NCBI GenBank assembly: GCA_011389685.1
Contig: JAABTV010000015.1
Span: forward strand, 1-63,478
Direction: 5' to 3'
Length of the DNA: 63,478 nucleotides
Origin: Paracoccaceae bacterium
GTDB taxonomy: Bacteria > Pseudomonadota > Alphaproteobacteria > Rhodobacterales > Rhodobacteraceae
The position numbers and the translations under genes were made by a program. This document shows positions 9,586 to 18,229 of the stretch, piece after piece. How positions within the stretch are numbered: the stretch's first letter is position 1; each line of letters opens with the position of its first letter. A model generated the notes under the pieces. The model ran no database searches, was not told the DNA's origin, and was given only the letters and a program-made list of their open reading frames with translations.

Positions 9586-9610
9586 GATCCGGATTCCTTA
9601 ATTTGGGATT

Positions 9611-9624
9611 TCGGCATATTCCGA
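9611..9624. promoter_or_regulatory. Palindromic candidate operator between dehydratase and arsR
   Basis: TCGG-CATATT-CCGA, symmetric at 12 of 14 positions, lies between the divergent dehydratase (start 9585) and arsR-like gene (start 9685). The wider 18-base sequence shares the core TTCGG-n-ATAT-nn-CGA with the ars promoter element at 4673-4690. Probably autoregulatory; binding not shown. Confidence 0.5.
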
Positions 9625-9684
9625 TACATAAGATTGGTTGCATGCGCCCTTGTCAAGTATCGAGGCTTCGGGCATTTACAAACC

Positions 9685-10026
9685 ATGGATCAGAACCGCG
9701 TCATCGACTGTTTCGCAGCACTTGCCCAGCCCAGCCGCATGAGCGTGTTCCGCCTGCTCGTGCGCGCGGGACCAGAGGGAATGCGCGTCAGCGACATCGC
9801 GCAAAAGCTCGACATGGTGCCCTCGACGTTGTCGGGGCACCTTTCGATCCTCAAGCGATCCGGCCTTCTGCAATCCACGCGCAAGCAGCGCGAAATCTAT
9901 TACGCCGCCGATCTTGCGACAGTGAACACACTCGTTCGCTTTCTTCTCGAGGATTGCTGCGACGGGCGGATCGAGAATTGCGCCGAGGCGCTTGCGCTGC
10001 TCTCGCCGGGGACCGAGAACGCCTGA
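9685..10026 (+). CDS. arsR: ArsR/SmtB-family transcriptional regulator
   Basis: 113 aa from the ATG at 9685 (MDQNRVIDCFAAL). A winged helix follows: the recognition-helix region reads VPSTLSGHLSILKRSGLL. The C-terminal segment EDCCDGRIENC has a vicinal cysteine pair plus a third cysteine, an arrangement like the C-terminal arsenite site of the Acidithiobacillus-type ArsR repressors, so metalloid sensing is plausible. It is divergent from the dehydratase and upstream of the deacylase gene. Operator-like sequences are present both here and in the ars promoter. It could regulate the local metabolic genes, the ars operon, or both. Confidence 0.85.
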   Translation: MDQNRVIDCFAALAQPSRMSVFRLLVRAGPEGMRVSDIAQKLDMVPSTLSGHLSILKRSGLLQSTRKQREIYYAADLATVNTLVRFLLEDCCDGRIENCAEALALLSPGTENA

Positions 10027-10153
10027 GCGAGCGTCGCCTCGGTGCCACGCCTTTTTTGTTTCGATGCCTCCCGAATTAACAAATCTTGACCGCCCGCCTC
10101 CCGTGATCTAGCAATTCCTGAAATCCCGTCGCCGCAGTCGGGTAGAGGAGCGT

Positions 10154-11155
10154 ATGGCCGACACCCTCATCACATCGGAGATCGATCTCAAAGCCGAGGG
10201 AAAGCAGGCGGGCTTTCTGCGCGTGCCGCATTCGACCCACCGCTCGGCCTATGGCTGGATCGCGGTTCCGATCACCGTGCTGAGCAACGGCGAGGGTCCG
10301 ACGCTCGTCATCACCGCGGGCGTCCACGGCGACGAATACGAGGGGCAGATTTCCATCGCCACGCTTGCGCGCAGCTTGCAGCCGCAGGACATGCGTGGCC
10401 GCCTGATCCTGCTTCCGATGCTGAATTCTCCGGCGGCGGAGGCAGGTACGCGCACCTCGCCGCTCGACGATGGCAACCTCAACCGGCTCTTTCCCGGCGA
10501 TCCGCGCGGCACGCCTTCGCAGATGATCGCGCATTACCACGAGGAGGTGATCCTGCCGCTTGCCGATCACGCGGTCGATCTGCATTCGGGCGGCTCGTCG
10601 CTGCTCTACCCGGCCACGCTTCTGCGCGGCCCCGCTCATTCGGCGCAGGAAGAGGCCGGGTTGCGGCTGCTCACCGAGGCGTTCGACCTGCCCTATGCCT
10701 GGGTCTTCACTGGCGGCGGCGGGCGGACGAGCACCGCGCGCACCGCGATGGGAGCGGCGAACCGCAAAGGCGTGGTGAACGTCATGGCAGAGCTTGGCGG
10801 CGCGGGCGGCGTGACGCCGGAGGTGCTGCAGCGCACCGAGCGCGGGCTGCACCGCATCCTGCACGCGCTTGGGATGCTGCCGGGCTATGTGCCCGACGCC
10901 ACGCAGGGCACACGGATGCTGCACGCGCGTGGCCTTGTTGCGGCCTTCGAGACGGGCCTCTTCGAGCCGCTCAAGATGATCGGCGACAGCGTGGCCGAGG
11001 GCGAGGCGGTCGCGCATATCCACCATCCCGACACGCCCGGACAGGCCCCCGACAGCGTGACCTCGCCCCATTCCGGGATCGTGCTCGCCATGCGCGCGAT
11101 GGCGCAGGTCCGGCGGGGCGACGCGCTCTACCAGATTGCCGCCGATGTCGGATGA
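10154..11155 (+). CDS. Succinylglutamate desuccinylase/aspartoacylase-family deacylase (DoeB-like)
   Basis: 333 aa zinc carboxypeptidase-fold (M14-related) amidohydrolase. Zinc ligands are visible as H-x2-E in GVHGDEYEG and the histidine of VDLHSGG. Length and motifs match the N-acyl-diaminobutyrate deacetylase DoeB and related deacylases, which cleave an acyl group from an N-acylated amino acid. GAGGAG precedes the ATG by a few bases. It is followed after 39 bases by a PatB/MalY-type lyase, suggesting that the deacylated amino acid is passed on. No other ectoine genes are present, so a DoeB role is not assumed. Confidence 0.83.
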   Translation: MADTLITSEIDLKAEGKQAGFLRVPHSTHRSAYGWIAVPITVLSNGEGPTLVITAGVHGDEYEGQISIATLARSLQPQDMRGRLILLPMLNSPAAEAGTRTSPLDDGNLNRLFPGDPRGTPSQMIAHYHEEVILPLADHAVDLHSGGSSLLYPATLLRGPAHSAQEEAGLRLLTEAFDLPYAWVFTGGGGRTSTARTAMGAANRKGVVNVMAELGGAGGVTPEVLQRTERGLHRILHALGMLPGYVPDATQGTRMLHARGLVAAFETGLFEPLKMIGDSVAEGEAVAHIHHPDTPGQAPDSVTSPHSGIVLAMRAMAQVRRGDALYQIAADVG

Positions 11156-11194
11156 GCAACGCGGACCCGCCCCCCGAGAGGACAATCCGATCCG

Positions 11195-12379
11195 ATGACC
11201 CCGTTCGACTTTGACGAAGAGATCGACCGCCGCGCGGTGCCCGCGCTCAAGCATCACCGCCGTGTGCTGGGGGCCGACGGGATGGACCTTTTCCCTGGCG
11301 GGGTGGCGGATATGGATTTCCGCGTGGCCCCCTGCATCGCAGAGGCTATTTCCCGACGTGCCGCGCATGGCGTTTTCGGCTACGAGGCGGTGCCTGACGG
11401 GCTGTTTCCCGCGCTCATCGGCTGGCTTGCGGCGCGGTATGGCTGGCAGGTGGACGCGGATCACATCCTGCGCGCGCCCAACGTGCTCAATGCGCTGGCG
11501 ATGGCGGTCAATGTCTTTTCAGACCCAAGCGAGGGCATCATCGTGCAGCCGCTGGTGTTCTTCGATTTCGCCGATATCATTGCCGAGAACGGCCGCCGCA
11601 TCGTGGAAAACCCGCTGATCCTGCGCGATGGCCGCTACGAGATGGATTTTGACGGGCTGGCGCGGGTGGCCGCCGATCCCGGCACGCGGATGATCTTCCT
11701 GTGCAACCCGCACAACCCCGTAGGCCGGGTCTGGATGCGGCACGAACTGGCCCGGCTGGGCGCGATCTGCCGCGCGCATGACGTTCTGGTTGTGGCCGAT
11801 GAAATCCACGGCGACATCACCTTTGCGGGCCACCGCTACACGCCTTTTGCATCGCTTTCCGACGCCGACGCGCAGAACTCGATCACCTGCCTCTCCCCCG
11901 CCAAGAGCTTCAACATCGCGGCCTGCTGCACGTCCTTCACCGTGGTGCCCGGCGCCACCCGCCGCGCCGCCTTTCAGTCCGAAAACAGTCGCCTCACGGT
12001 CAACAAGAACAACGCCTTCGCCTCCGCCGCGATGGAGGCGGCCTATGCCGGGGGCGGCCCCTGGCTCGACGCGGCGCTGGCCTATATCGAGGGCAATCTC
12101 GATCTGGTGCGCGCCCGGCTTGACGCTATTGACGCGGTCGACCTGATCGAGCCGGAGGGCACGTTCCTGCTGTGGCTCGACTTTCGCAAACTGGGGCTCG
12201 CTCCTGATAACCTGACCTCCTTCCTGCGCGCCCGCGCCCGTTGGGCGATCACCCGCGGCATCGCCTTCGGTACCGAGGGCGCAGGTTTTGGCCGCCTCAA
12301 CATCGCCTGCCCACGGGCGCAACTTGCACGCGCCCTCGATGATCTGGAGGCAGCTCTTGCCACCAACGCGGGCCGCTGA
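11195..12379 (+). CDS. PatB/MalY-type aminotransferase (cystathionine beta-lyase family)
   Basis: 394 aa fold-type I PLP enzyme. The early motif FPGGVADMDF, the asparagine of CNPHNPVGRVW, the VADEIHGDI aspartate and the PLP lysine in LSPAKSFNIA are all typical of the MalY/PatB subfamily, whose members are C-S beta-lyases acting on cystathionine and cysteine S-conjugates. It lies 39 bases after the deacylase, so the two are probably co-transcribed: a deacylase followed by a C-S lyase would fit use of N-acyl cysteine conjugates (inference). Downstream is a transposon remnant. Confidence 0.85.
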   Translation: MTPFDFDEEIDRRAVPALKHHRRVLGADGMDLFPGGVADMDFRVAPCIAEAISRRAAHGVFGYEAVPDGLFPALIGWLAARYGWQVDADHILRAPNVLNALAMAVNVFSDPSEGIIVQPLVFFDFADIIAENGRRIVENPLILRDGRYEMDFDGLARVAADPGTRMIFLCNPHNPVGRVWMRHELARLGAICRAHDVLVVADEIHGDITFAGHRYTPFASLSDADAQNSITCLSPAKSFNIAACCTSFTVVPGATRRAAFQSENSRLTVNKNNAFASAAMEAAYAGGGPWLDAALAYIEGNLDLVRARLDAIDAVDLIEPEGTFLLWLDFRKLGLAPDNLTSFLRARARWAITRGIAFGTEGAGFGRLNIACPRAQLARALDDLEAALATNAGR

Positions 12380-12921
12380 CCCGCCTCGTCAGTTTGAATT
12401 CCAAAAAGTGAACGTCTGACAGCGTCGCTTTGAAAGGTGCAGTACAATACCAAAAATAGCACGTGGCTTCGAGGAAATACGTCTGCAAGAAGAAGTGTCA
12501 GATCTGGTGAACGCTGCGCTGCAGCGCAGGATGATATCAGATTGATTGCAATGGGCCGGTTGCGTCATTTCGAACTTGGGGAAAGCGGCTTTGCAAATGG
12601 CGCTTTCCGCGCACTTCCGACACTCAGGTCGACCCATGTTGCGGTTGCAGCGAAAAGCAGCTCCGTCCGGATTGCGTTGAAGAACCGGCAAGCCAAAAAC
12701 TGTGTCGGAAATCTGGAAAAAATTCCCCCAGATCGACTTGGCAGAAACAGAATTTGCGAAACGCAAATCTTGCGGGATGATGTTCTGCCGATTTGCCGAA
12801 GCTCAGCAGAGCACCGAGTTTTTTCAACACAATCTCCGCTCACCCGGCATCCAGCCTCTGAAAATGCAGCGCGATCCATGAACGCCCGGTTCGGTGAAGC
12901 CGCACTGTGGCGCTGACCTCT
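12380..12921. other. Non-coding stretch beside the IS66 remnant
   Basis: No frame in this stretch resembles a known protein, and its base composition is more AT-rich than its surroundings. Short symmetric pieces occur (for example GCGGCTTTGCAAATGGCGC near 12588). It looks like degraded or spacer DNA left next to the transposon remnant. Confidence 0.4.
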
Positions 12922-13200
12922 GCCTCCAAAGTCCGGTTCGGTGGCTTGGGTTTCGAGTTCCTCGAGCTGCAGTTCCATCTGGTCGATCAGACGGACACGG
13001 CGTTCGGAGCTGTGGCCACACTGTTCACGCTGGAGTTTGGCGATCTCGAGCCGGAGATGCTTGATCATCGCCTCGCAGGTCGAGACCACCGCACGGGCCC
13101 GCGCCAGATCGCTCTCGGCACAGGCCTCCGAGGCCGCAAGCGCGGCGCGCAATCTGGCAATCTCGGAAGCGTTGCTCGACAAGAGTGACCATGCCGGCAT
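12922..13200 (-). pseudogene. IS66 TnpC transposase, N-terminal fragment
   Basis: About 93 codons starting MPAWSLLSSNASEIARL. It shows the coiled-coil start of IS66-type TnpC (EIAKLQREQCGHSSERR, then QMELQLEELE), but the frame leaves the family after EPDFGG and the zinc-binding and DDE catalytic domains are missing. A dead fragment. Confidence 0.75.
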
Positions 13201-13247
13201 CGGACAGCAATGCAAATAAAGCCGATGAGGCCGTTTTATAATCCTTT

Positions 13248-13604
13248 TCAAGCCGTTGAGTCCAGAGGTGGATTGCGCCAGTCGATCCCTTCCAGGAGAT
13301 ACCCGAGCTGGGCAGCGGAGATCTGCACCGCATCGCCACTTCCGCCGGTCGGCCAGATGAACTTCCCAGCCTCCAGCCGCTTGGTGTAGAGGGACATCCC
13401 GACGCCGTCGCGCCAGAGCCTCTTGACCAGGCTGCCCTTGCGTTCTCGGAAACCGAATATCTCGCCCGCGTGCGGATCGCGTCCGAGCCCCTGCTGCACC
13501 TTCAGCGCCAGGGTGTGCACGCCGCGCCGCATGTCGGTCACGCCTTTTGCGATCCACACGCGCCAGGCTGCTTGTGTAATGCTGCCATATGGCGAGTTCC
13601 GCAT
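13248..13604 (-). CDS. tnpB: IS66 family accessory protein TnpB (Orf2)
   Basis: 118 aa from the ATG at 13604, the usual TnpB size. The family signature is clear: VWIAKGVTDMRRGVHTLA, then RDPHAGEIFGFRERKG, then GMSLYTKRLEAGKFIWP, and the closing ISAAQLGYLLEGIDWRNP. TnpB is one of three proteins needed for IS66 transposition. The gene itself looks intact, but TnpA is absent upstream and TnpC is truncated downstream, so the element cannot move on its own. Confidence 0.85.
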   Translation of the reverse strand: MRNSPYGSITQAAWRVWIAKGVTDMRRGVHTLALKVQQGLGRDPHAGEIFGFRERKGSLVKRLWRDGVGMSLYTKRLEAGKFIWPTGGSGDAVQISAAQLGYLLEGIDWRNPPLDSTA

Positions 13605-13982
13605 CGCCCTCACCAAGAGCGCGCTGCGCGCGGAGTTCATCGAACTCTCGCTGCCATTGGGGTGTAGCCAAGTGGTAGCGCGGCATTGGAACTACAAAGC
13701 AATGCAAAGCGGGCTTCGGCGTTAGTGTGCATCGACTGATGGAAGTCCGGGGGCGTATTCCGGGCCTGGAGGACGGTATTGGGAATATTTTCGTGCAAGA
13801 GCAGAATGGCCCCCATGGCGGGAAATCAGCACTTCCTGGATTTGCGCGGGGCGGGGCATTGGGCGAAAAAGAGGGTGATGGCGCTGATGTGGCGATGGTC
13901 GCCAGGTTGGAACCCCTTGGCTTTCGGGGATTGCCTTTGGCATCAGGACGGGCATCATGGGACCAGATAGGGAGGTACGCCC
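13605..13982. other. Non-coding stretch upstream of the BKACE gene
   Basis: 378 bases with no recognisable gene. A GGGAGG ribosome binding site for the next gene is at about 13970. Nothing else can be supported. Confidence 0.4.
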
Positions 13983-14909
13983 ATGGGTCGCAAGATCATC
14001 ATAACCTGTGCCGTGACGGGTGCCATTCATACTCCGAGCATGTCGCCGTATCTGCCGGTCACGCCAGACGAAATTGCCGAGGCAGCGGTGGGCGCGGCCG
14101 AGGCGGGGGCAGCGGTGGTGCATCTGCATGCGCGCGATCGCGAGACTGGCCAGCCTGACCAGACCCCCGAAGCCTTCGAGCCGTTCCTGAAAGTGATCAA
14201 GCAGCGCAGCGACGCTGTGATCAACATCACCACCGGCGGCTCACCCTTCATGCGCGTCGAAGAACGGGTGCGGCCAGCGGAGGTTTTCGCACCGGAAGTG
14301 GCCTCGCTCAACATGGGGTCGATCAATTTCGGGCTCTACCCGATGCTGGAGAGGTTCACCGAGTTCGAACATGACTGGGAGCGCTCGCATCTGGAGAACA
14401 GCCGTGACCTGGTATTCCGCAACTCCTTCAAGGAGATCGAATACGTGCTGCGCACGCTTGGTGACAATGGCACGCGGTTCGAGTTCGAATGCTATGATAT
14501 TGCGCATCTCTATAATCTGGCGCATTTCCTCGACAGGGGGCTCGTCAAACCGCCGCTCTTTGTCCAATCGGTTTTCGGCATCCTCGGCGGCATTGGCGGG
14601 CATGAGGAGGACGTGATCCACATGAAGCGCACCGCCGACCGGCTGTTCGGGGATCAATACCAATGGTCGGTTCTGGGCGCGGGGAAAAACCAGATGCGGG
14701 TGGCCGCGCTTGCGGTGGCGATGGGCGGCAACTTGCGCGTGGGCCTCGAAGATTCGCTTTGGGCGGGGCCGGGCGTTCTGGCGCAGTCGAATGCCGAGCA
14801 GGTTCGGATCGCGCGCGGCATCGTCGAAGGGATGGGGCTGGACATTGCCTCGCCCAATGAGGCACGGGCGATGCTGGATCTCAAGGGCGGGGACAAGGTG
14901 GCGTTCTGA
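13983..14909 (+). CDS. BKACE family beta-keto acid cleavage enzyme (DUF849)
   Basis: 308 aa TIM-barrel zinc enzyme, normal family length. The metal-binding VVHLHARD motif (His47, His49), the LGAGKNQM stretch and GLEDSLWAGPG near the end are characteristic. BKACE enzymes condense a beta-keto acid with acetyl-CoA to give acetoacetate and a new CoA ester; the best known member cleaves 3-keto-5-aminohexanoate in lysine fermentation, and others act on dehydrocarnitine. The substrate here cannot be assigned and no pathway partners adjoin it. GGGAGG precedes the ATG. Confidence 0.88.
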   Translation: MGRKIIITCAVTGAIHTPSMSPYLPVTPDEIAEAAVGAAEAGAAVVHLHARDRETGQPDQTPEAFEPFLKVIKQRSDAVINITTGGSPFMRVEERVRPAEVFAPEVASLNMGSINFGLYPMLERFTEFEHDWERSHLENSRDLVFRNSFKEIEYVLRTLGDNGTRFEFECYDIAHLYNLAHFLDRGLVKPPLFVQSVFGILGGIGGHEEDVIHMKRTADRLFGDQYQWSVLGAGKNQMRVAALAVAMGGNLRVGLEDSLWAGPGVLAQSNAEQVRIARGIVEGMGLDIASPNEARAMLDLKGGDKVAF

Positions 14910-14916
14910 AACCCGC

Positions 14917-14945
14917 TTGACGCATCCATCGATTCCGCCTAAGGA
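14917..14945 (+). promoter_or_regulatory. Possible sigma-70 promoter of rpmB
   Basis: TTGACG, a 17-base spacer, then TAAGGA, about 95 bases upstream of rpmB. The -35 match is good and the -10 match weak. Confidence 0.3.
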
Positions 14946-15037
14946 CTGCAAACGGATTTCGGGGCGCTGCATTGTCGGCGCTCGTTTGTATTATCGAGGC
15001 TGACGCCTCGGCCCCGAGGCAAGATGAGGATGAACCC

Positions 15038-15325
15038 ATGTCGCGTGTCTGCGAACTGACCGGCAAAGGCCCGATGACTGGCAACAATGTCAGCCACGCC
15101 AACAACAAGACCAGACGGCGTTTCCTGCCGAACCTGAACGATGTGACCTTGCGGTCGGAGGCGCTGAGCCGTGGCATAAAGCTGCGCATTACGGCTGCTG
15201 CGCTGCGCTCGGTCGATCATCGCGGTGGGCTCGATGCCTATCTGATCAAGGCAAAGGATGGCGAACTTTCGGCCAATGCGCTGAAGGTCAAGAAGGAAGT
15301 CGTCAAGGCGCTGGCGACGGTCTGA
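15038..15325 (+). CDS. rpmB: 50S ribosomal protein L28
   Basis: 95 aa, standard alphaproteobacterial L28. The start [20 protein letters not shown] and [12 protein letters not shown] are family signatures. A longer in-frame start exists at 14972 but would add an unrelated N-terminus; the family start at 15038 is chosen. Monocistronic, followed by a rho-independent terminator. Confidence 0.97.
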   Translation: MSRVCELTGKGPMTGNNVSHANNKTRRRFLPNLNDVTLRSEALSRGIKLRITAAALRSVDHRGGLDAYLIKAKDGELSANALKVKKEVVKALATV

Positions 15326-15352
15326 TTCCAGGCCGAGGGACAGAAAAACAAG

Positions 15353-15380
15353 GCCCTGCCCGACCGGCGGGGCTGTTTTT
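15353..15380 (+). terminator. Rho-independent terminator of rpmB
   Basis: GCCCTGCC, a five-base loop, GGCGGGGC, then TG and five T. Eight-pair stem with one G-T wobble. Confidence 0.8.
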
Positions 15381-15594
15381 CGTTGGGCCGGGGCCGTGCG
15401 GTGGGGTGCGGGGCATGCACGCGCGATTCCACGCGATTGCACATGAACCGGGGCCGGGGAGCGAGGGGCCAGCGCCTCGCGCTCCCCGAGGTATTTTGGG
15501 TCAGATGAAGCCGGGGGCTGACAAGGTCGGAGCCTTTGTCGCGGGATGATTTCTCCCTTTCGCATCGGGCGTGTGCGGGGTATCGTCCTCGGTA

Positions 15595-15948
15595 ATGAAA
15601 TACAGGTTTCGCCCCTTTCTCGGCCTGATGCTCGCCCTTGTTCTGGCGTTGACGGGCCAGAGCATGGCGGTGGCACGGGGCATGCCCGATGCCGCCGGGC
15701 GGATCGTGCTTTGCAAGGGCGCGGGTCCGATTACTGTGCTGGTGGACGACGAGGGCCAGCCGGTCGGCCCGGCCCATATCTGCCCGGATTGCGCGCTGTC
15801 GCTTTTCGCGATGGGCGCGGCCGTGTCGGAGATGCCGGTGCGCAGGTTGGGCAAGGGTGTCCGGCTGCGCCCCGAGGCCGCGGTGCGGATGGGCGCGCTG
15901 GATGGACCGGTGGCGCGTGCGCGCGGTCCGCCGGTGGGCGGCATGTGA
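15595..15948 (+). CDS. DUF2946-like exported protein
   Basis: 117 aa from the ATG at 15595. A hydrophobic N-terminus (FLGLMLALVLALTGQSMA) acts as signal peptide or anchor. The mature part contains CKGAG and HICPDCALSL, a Cys-rich pattern typical of DUF2946 proteins, which often sit beside copper genes. It is followed after 61 bases by a PCu(A)C copper chaperone, so a role in periplasmic copper handling is likely by context but not shown. Confidence 0.65.
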   Translation: MKYRFRPFLGLMLALVLALTGQSMAVARGMPDAAGRIVLCKGAGPITVLVDDEGQPVGPAHICPDCALSLFAMGAAVSEMPVRRLGKGVRLRPEAAVRMGALDGPVARARGPPVGGM

Positions 15949-16009
15949 CGCGGACCGCGTCAAAGGATTTTCCAACCCAATCGAAATACTGATCCAGAGG
16001 AGAGACGCG

Positions 16010-16495
16010 ATGTCTTTCAAGACCCATATGCTGGCGGCCGCTTCCGCCGCCGTTCTGAGCCTGGGTGCCCTGCCCGCATTCGCCCAGGAAATCGAGGTGC
16101 ATGACGCCTATGCCCGTGCCTCGTCGATGATGTCAAGTTCGGGTGCGGCCTTCATGATGATTCACAACAACGGCGGTGCCGACGATCATCTGGTCGATGC
16201 CCGGTCGGACGTGGCCGACAAGGTCGAGTTGCACACCCATCGCGAGGATGACAACGGGGTGATGCGGATGATCCATGTCGAGGAGGGGTTTGCCCTGCCC
16301 GCGGATGGCATGATCGAGATGAAACGTGGTGGCCATCACGTGATGTTCCTGGGGCTTCGCGAACCTTTCGAGCAGGGCGCCATGATCCCGCTTACGCTGG
16401 TGTTCGAAAAAGCCGGAGAAGTGCCGTTTGAGGTGCCTGTCGATCTGGACCGCAAACCGATGCATGGCAAGATGGAGCACAAGCACGGCGGTTGA
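16010..16495 (+). CDS. PCu(A)C periplasmic copper chaperone
   Basis: 161 aa. A signal peptide ends at ALPAFAQE. The family copper site is present: the methionine/histidine-rich core runs from FMMIHNNGG to ELHTH and MRMIHVEEG, with GGHHVMFLGL following. These proteins bind Cu(I) in the periplasm and deliver it to the CuA or CuB site of cytochrome oxidases. AGAGGAGAGAC precedes the ATG. A His/Met-rich tail (KPMHGKMEHKHGG) may bind additional metal. Confidence 0.88.
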   Translation: MSFKTHMLAAASAAVLSLGALPAFAQEIEVHDAYARASSMMSSSGAAFMMIHNNGGADDHLVDARSDVADKVELHTHREDDNGVMRMIHVEEGFALPADGMIEMKRGGHHVMFLGLREPFEQGAMIPLTLVFEKAGEVPFEVPVDLDRKPMHGKMEHKHGG

Positions 16496-16582
16496 GGCGC
16501 CGGGCCCGGTTCAGGGCGAATTGCGTTCTTTTGAAGTCACGCTGCCCGGGTCGCCTGAAGCCCGGACAGCGTCCTGAAGCGT

Positions 16583-16616
16583 TCCGCGAAAAACCTGCAA
16601 CACAGCTTTTCGCGGA
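16583..16616. terminator. Hairpin between convergent genes
   Basis: TCCGCGAAAA and TTTTCGCGGA form a perfect ten-base stem around a 14-base loop. It is in the 360-base gap between the PCu(A)C gene and sdaA, which converge. Its position suits a bidirectional terminator. The rest of the gap (16496-16855) shows nothing recognisable. Confidence 0.5.
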
Positions 16617-16855
16617 GCGCGCACTCCGCTGAAATGATCCGCTGGGTTCCACCTTATCCCTGTCTCAGGGTTGAAGCGGAGGGTTTATCGGCCGGCAGGT
16701 GAATTCTCTCGGAAGTATAAACCGAGCGGCGCCCGCCCCCGATAAGGCTGGATGATTCCGGTTGGCGCAATATGCGCTGGTTGGGGCAGTGCAATCTTGA
16801 TCCGGGAATATTTGGTGCGATGTCTGTCCGAGTTTTCAACCAGCCAGCGTCAGGT

Positions 16856-18229
16856 TCAGCAATTGGGCACGTTCACCGCGAGGCCGCCAAGCGAGGTTTC
16901 CTTGTATTTCTCGTGCATATCCTGTCCGGTCTGGCGCATGGTTTCGATCGCGGAGTCGAGTGGCACGAAATGGGTGCCGTCGCCGCGCAGGGCGAGCGAG
17001 GCGGCCGAGACGGCCTTGATCGCGCCCAGCCCGTTACGCTCGATGCAGGGCACCTGCACCAGCCCCTTGACCGGGTCGCAGGTCATGCCGAGGTGGTGTT
17101 CCAGCGCGATCTCTGCGGCGTTCTCGACCTGTTCGGGACTGCCGCCCATCACTGCGCAAAGCCCGGCGGCGGCCATGGCGGCGGCGGAGCCGACCTCGGC
17201 CTGGCAACCGGCCTCGGCGCCCGAGATCGAGGCGTTGTATTTTACCAGCCCGCCGATGGCGGCGGCGGTAAGCAGGAAGTCCTCGATCTTTGATGGCACG
17301 GCACCGGGCACATGATCGAGCCAGTAGCGGATCACTGCGGGCATCACCCCCGCCGCACCGTTTGTGGGGGCGGTCACAACCTGACCTCCGGCGGCGTTTT
17401 CCTCGTTCACCGCCATCGCATAGGTCGAAATCCAGTCGTTGATCGTGTGCGGCGCATTGAGGTTCATGCCGCGCTCGGCTTCGAGCTGTTCGCGGATCGC
17501 CTTGGCGCGGCGTTTGACGCGCAACCCGCCGGGCAACTCGCCCTCGGCGTCGAGGCCACGCGTGATGCAATCGTCCATCACCTGCCATATCCGCGCCGTG
17601 CCCTTGGCAAGCGATTGCGAACAACCGCGCGAAATCTCGTTCTCACGCTTCATCTCGGCAATGGTCTTGCCCGTGGTTTTCGCCATGTCGAGCATCTCGG
17701 CGGCAGACTTGAACGGGTAGGGGACGGGCGGGCCGGTATCGGTGTCCTTGCCCGCGGCCAGTTCTTTTTCGGTGAGCACAAAGCCTCCACCGACGGAGTA
17801 ATAGGTCTCTTGCAAAATCACGTCGCCCTGGGCGTCGGTGGCCATCAGGATCATGCCGTTGGCGTGGCCGGGCAAGGCGGGGCCATAGTCGAAGACGAGG
17901 TCATCCTTGGGCCGGAAATTCAGGGGCGGCAGGCCGGGTGGCGTCACCGTGCCGCTGTCGCGGATCGCGGCGAGGGTTTTCTCGGCCCGGGCATGATCAT
18001 AGCTTTCGGGCAGGAACCCGGCGAGGCCGAGAATGGTGGCGCGATCGGTGGCATGGCCAACACCGGTAAAGGCCAGCGAGCCATGCAGTGACCCGCGCAG
18101 CCCCGCAACACCGAAGGGGGCGGCGCGTATCAGGTCGAGAAATCGCCCAGCGGCCACCATCGGTCCCATGGTGTGCGACGAGGACGGGCCGACACCGATC
18201 TTGAACATTTCGAAGACGGAGAGGAACAT
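16856..18229 (-). CDS. sdaA: L-serine ammonia-lyase (iron-sulfur type)
   Basis: 457 aa single-chain L-serine dehydratase. The beta-type N-terminal domain begins [20 protein letters not shown], and the alpha domain holds the iron-sulfur cysteines in [18 protein letters not shown] and [15 protein letters not shown]. It converts serine to pyruvate and ammonia in the cytoplasm with an oxygen-sensitive 4Fe-4S cluster. Its ATG directly abuts the stop codon of the upstream GST gene (TAGATG), so the two are probably translated from one message. Confidence 0.95.
   Translation of the reverse strand: MFLSVFEMFKIGVGPSSSHTMGPMVAAGRFLDLIRAAPFGVAGLRGSLHGSLAFTGVGHATDRATILGLAGFLPESYDHARAEKTLAAIRDSGTVTPPGLPPLNFRPKDDLVFDYGPALPGHANGMILMATDAQGDVILQETYYSVGGGFVLTEKELAAGKDTDTGPPVPYPFKSAAEMLDMAKTTGKTIAEMKRENEISRGCSQSLAKGTARIWQVMDDCITRGLDAEGELPGGLRVKRRAKAIREQLEAERGMNLNAPHTINDWISTYAMAVNEENAAGGQVVTAPTNGAAGVMPAVIRYWLDHVPGAVPSKIEDFLLTAAAIGGLVKYNASISGAEAGCQAEVGSAAAMAAAGLCAVMGGSPEQVENAAEIALEHHLGMTCDPVKGLVQVPCIERNGLGAIKAVSAASLALRGDGTHFVPLDSAIETMRQTGQDMHEKYKETSLGGLAVNVPNC

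Larger units (their letters stand above)
12922..13604 (-). mobile_element. IS66 family remnant
   Basis: Contains an intact-looking tnpB and the first quarter of tnpC in the normal order and strand. No tnpA and no terminal inverted repeats could be recognised, so the ends are only approximate. Confidence 0.75.
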
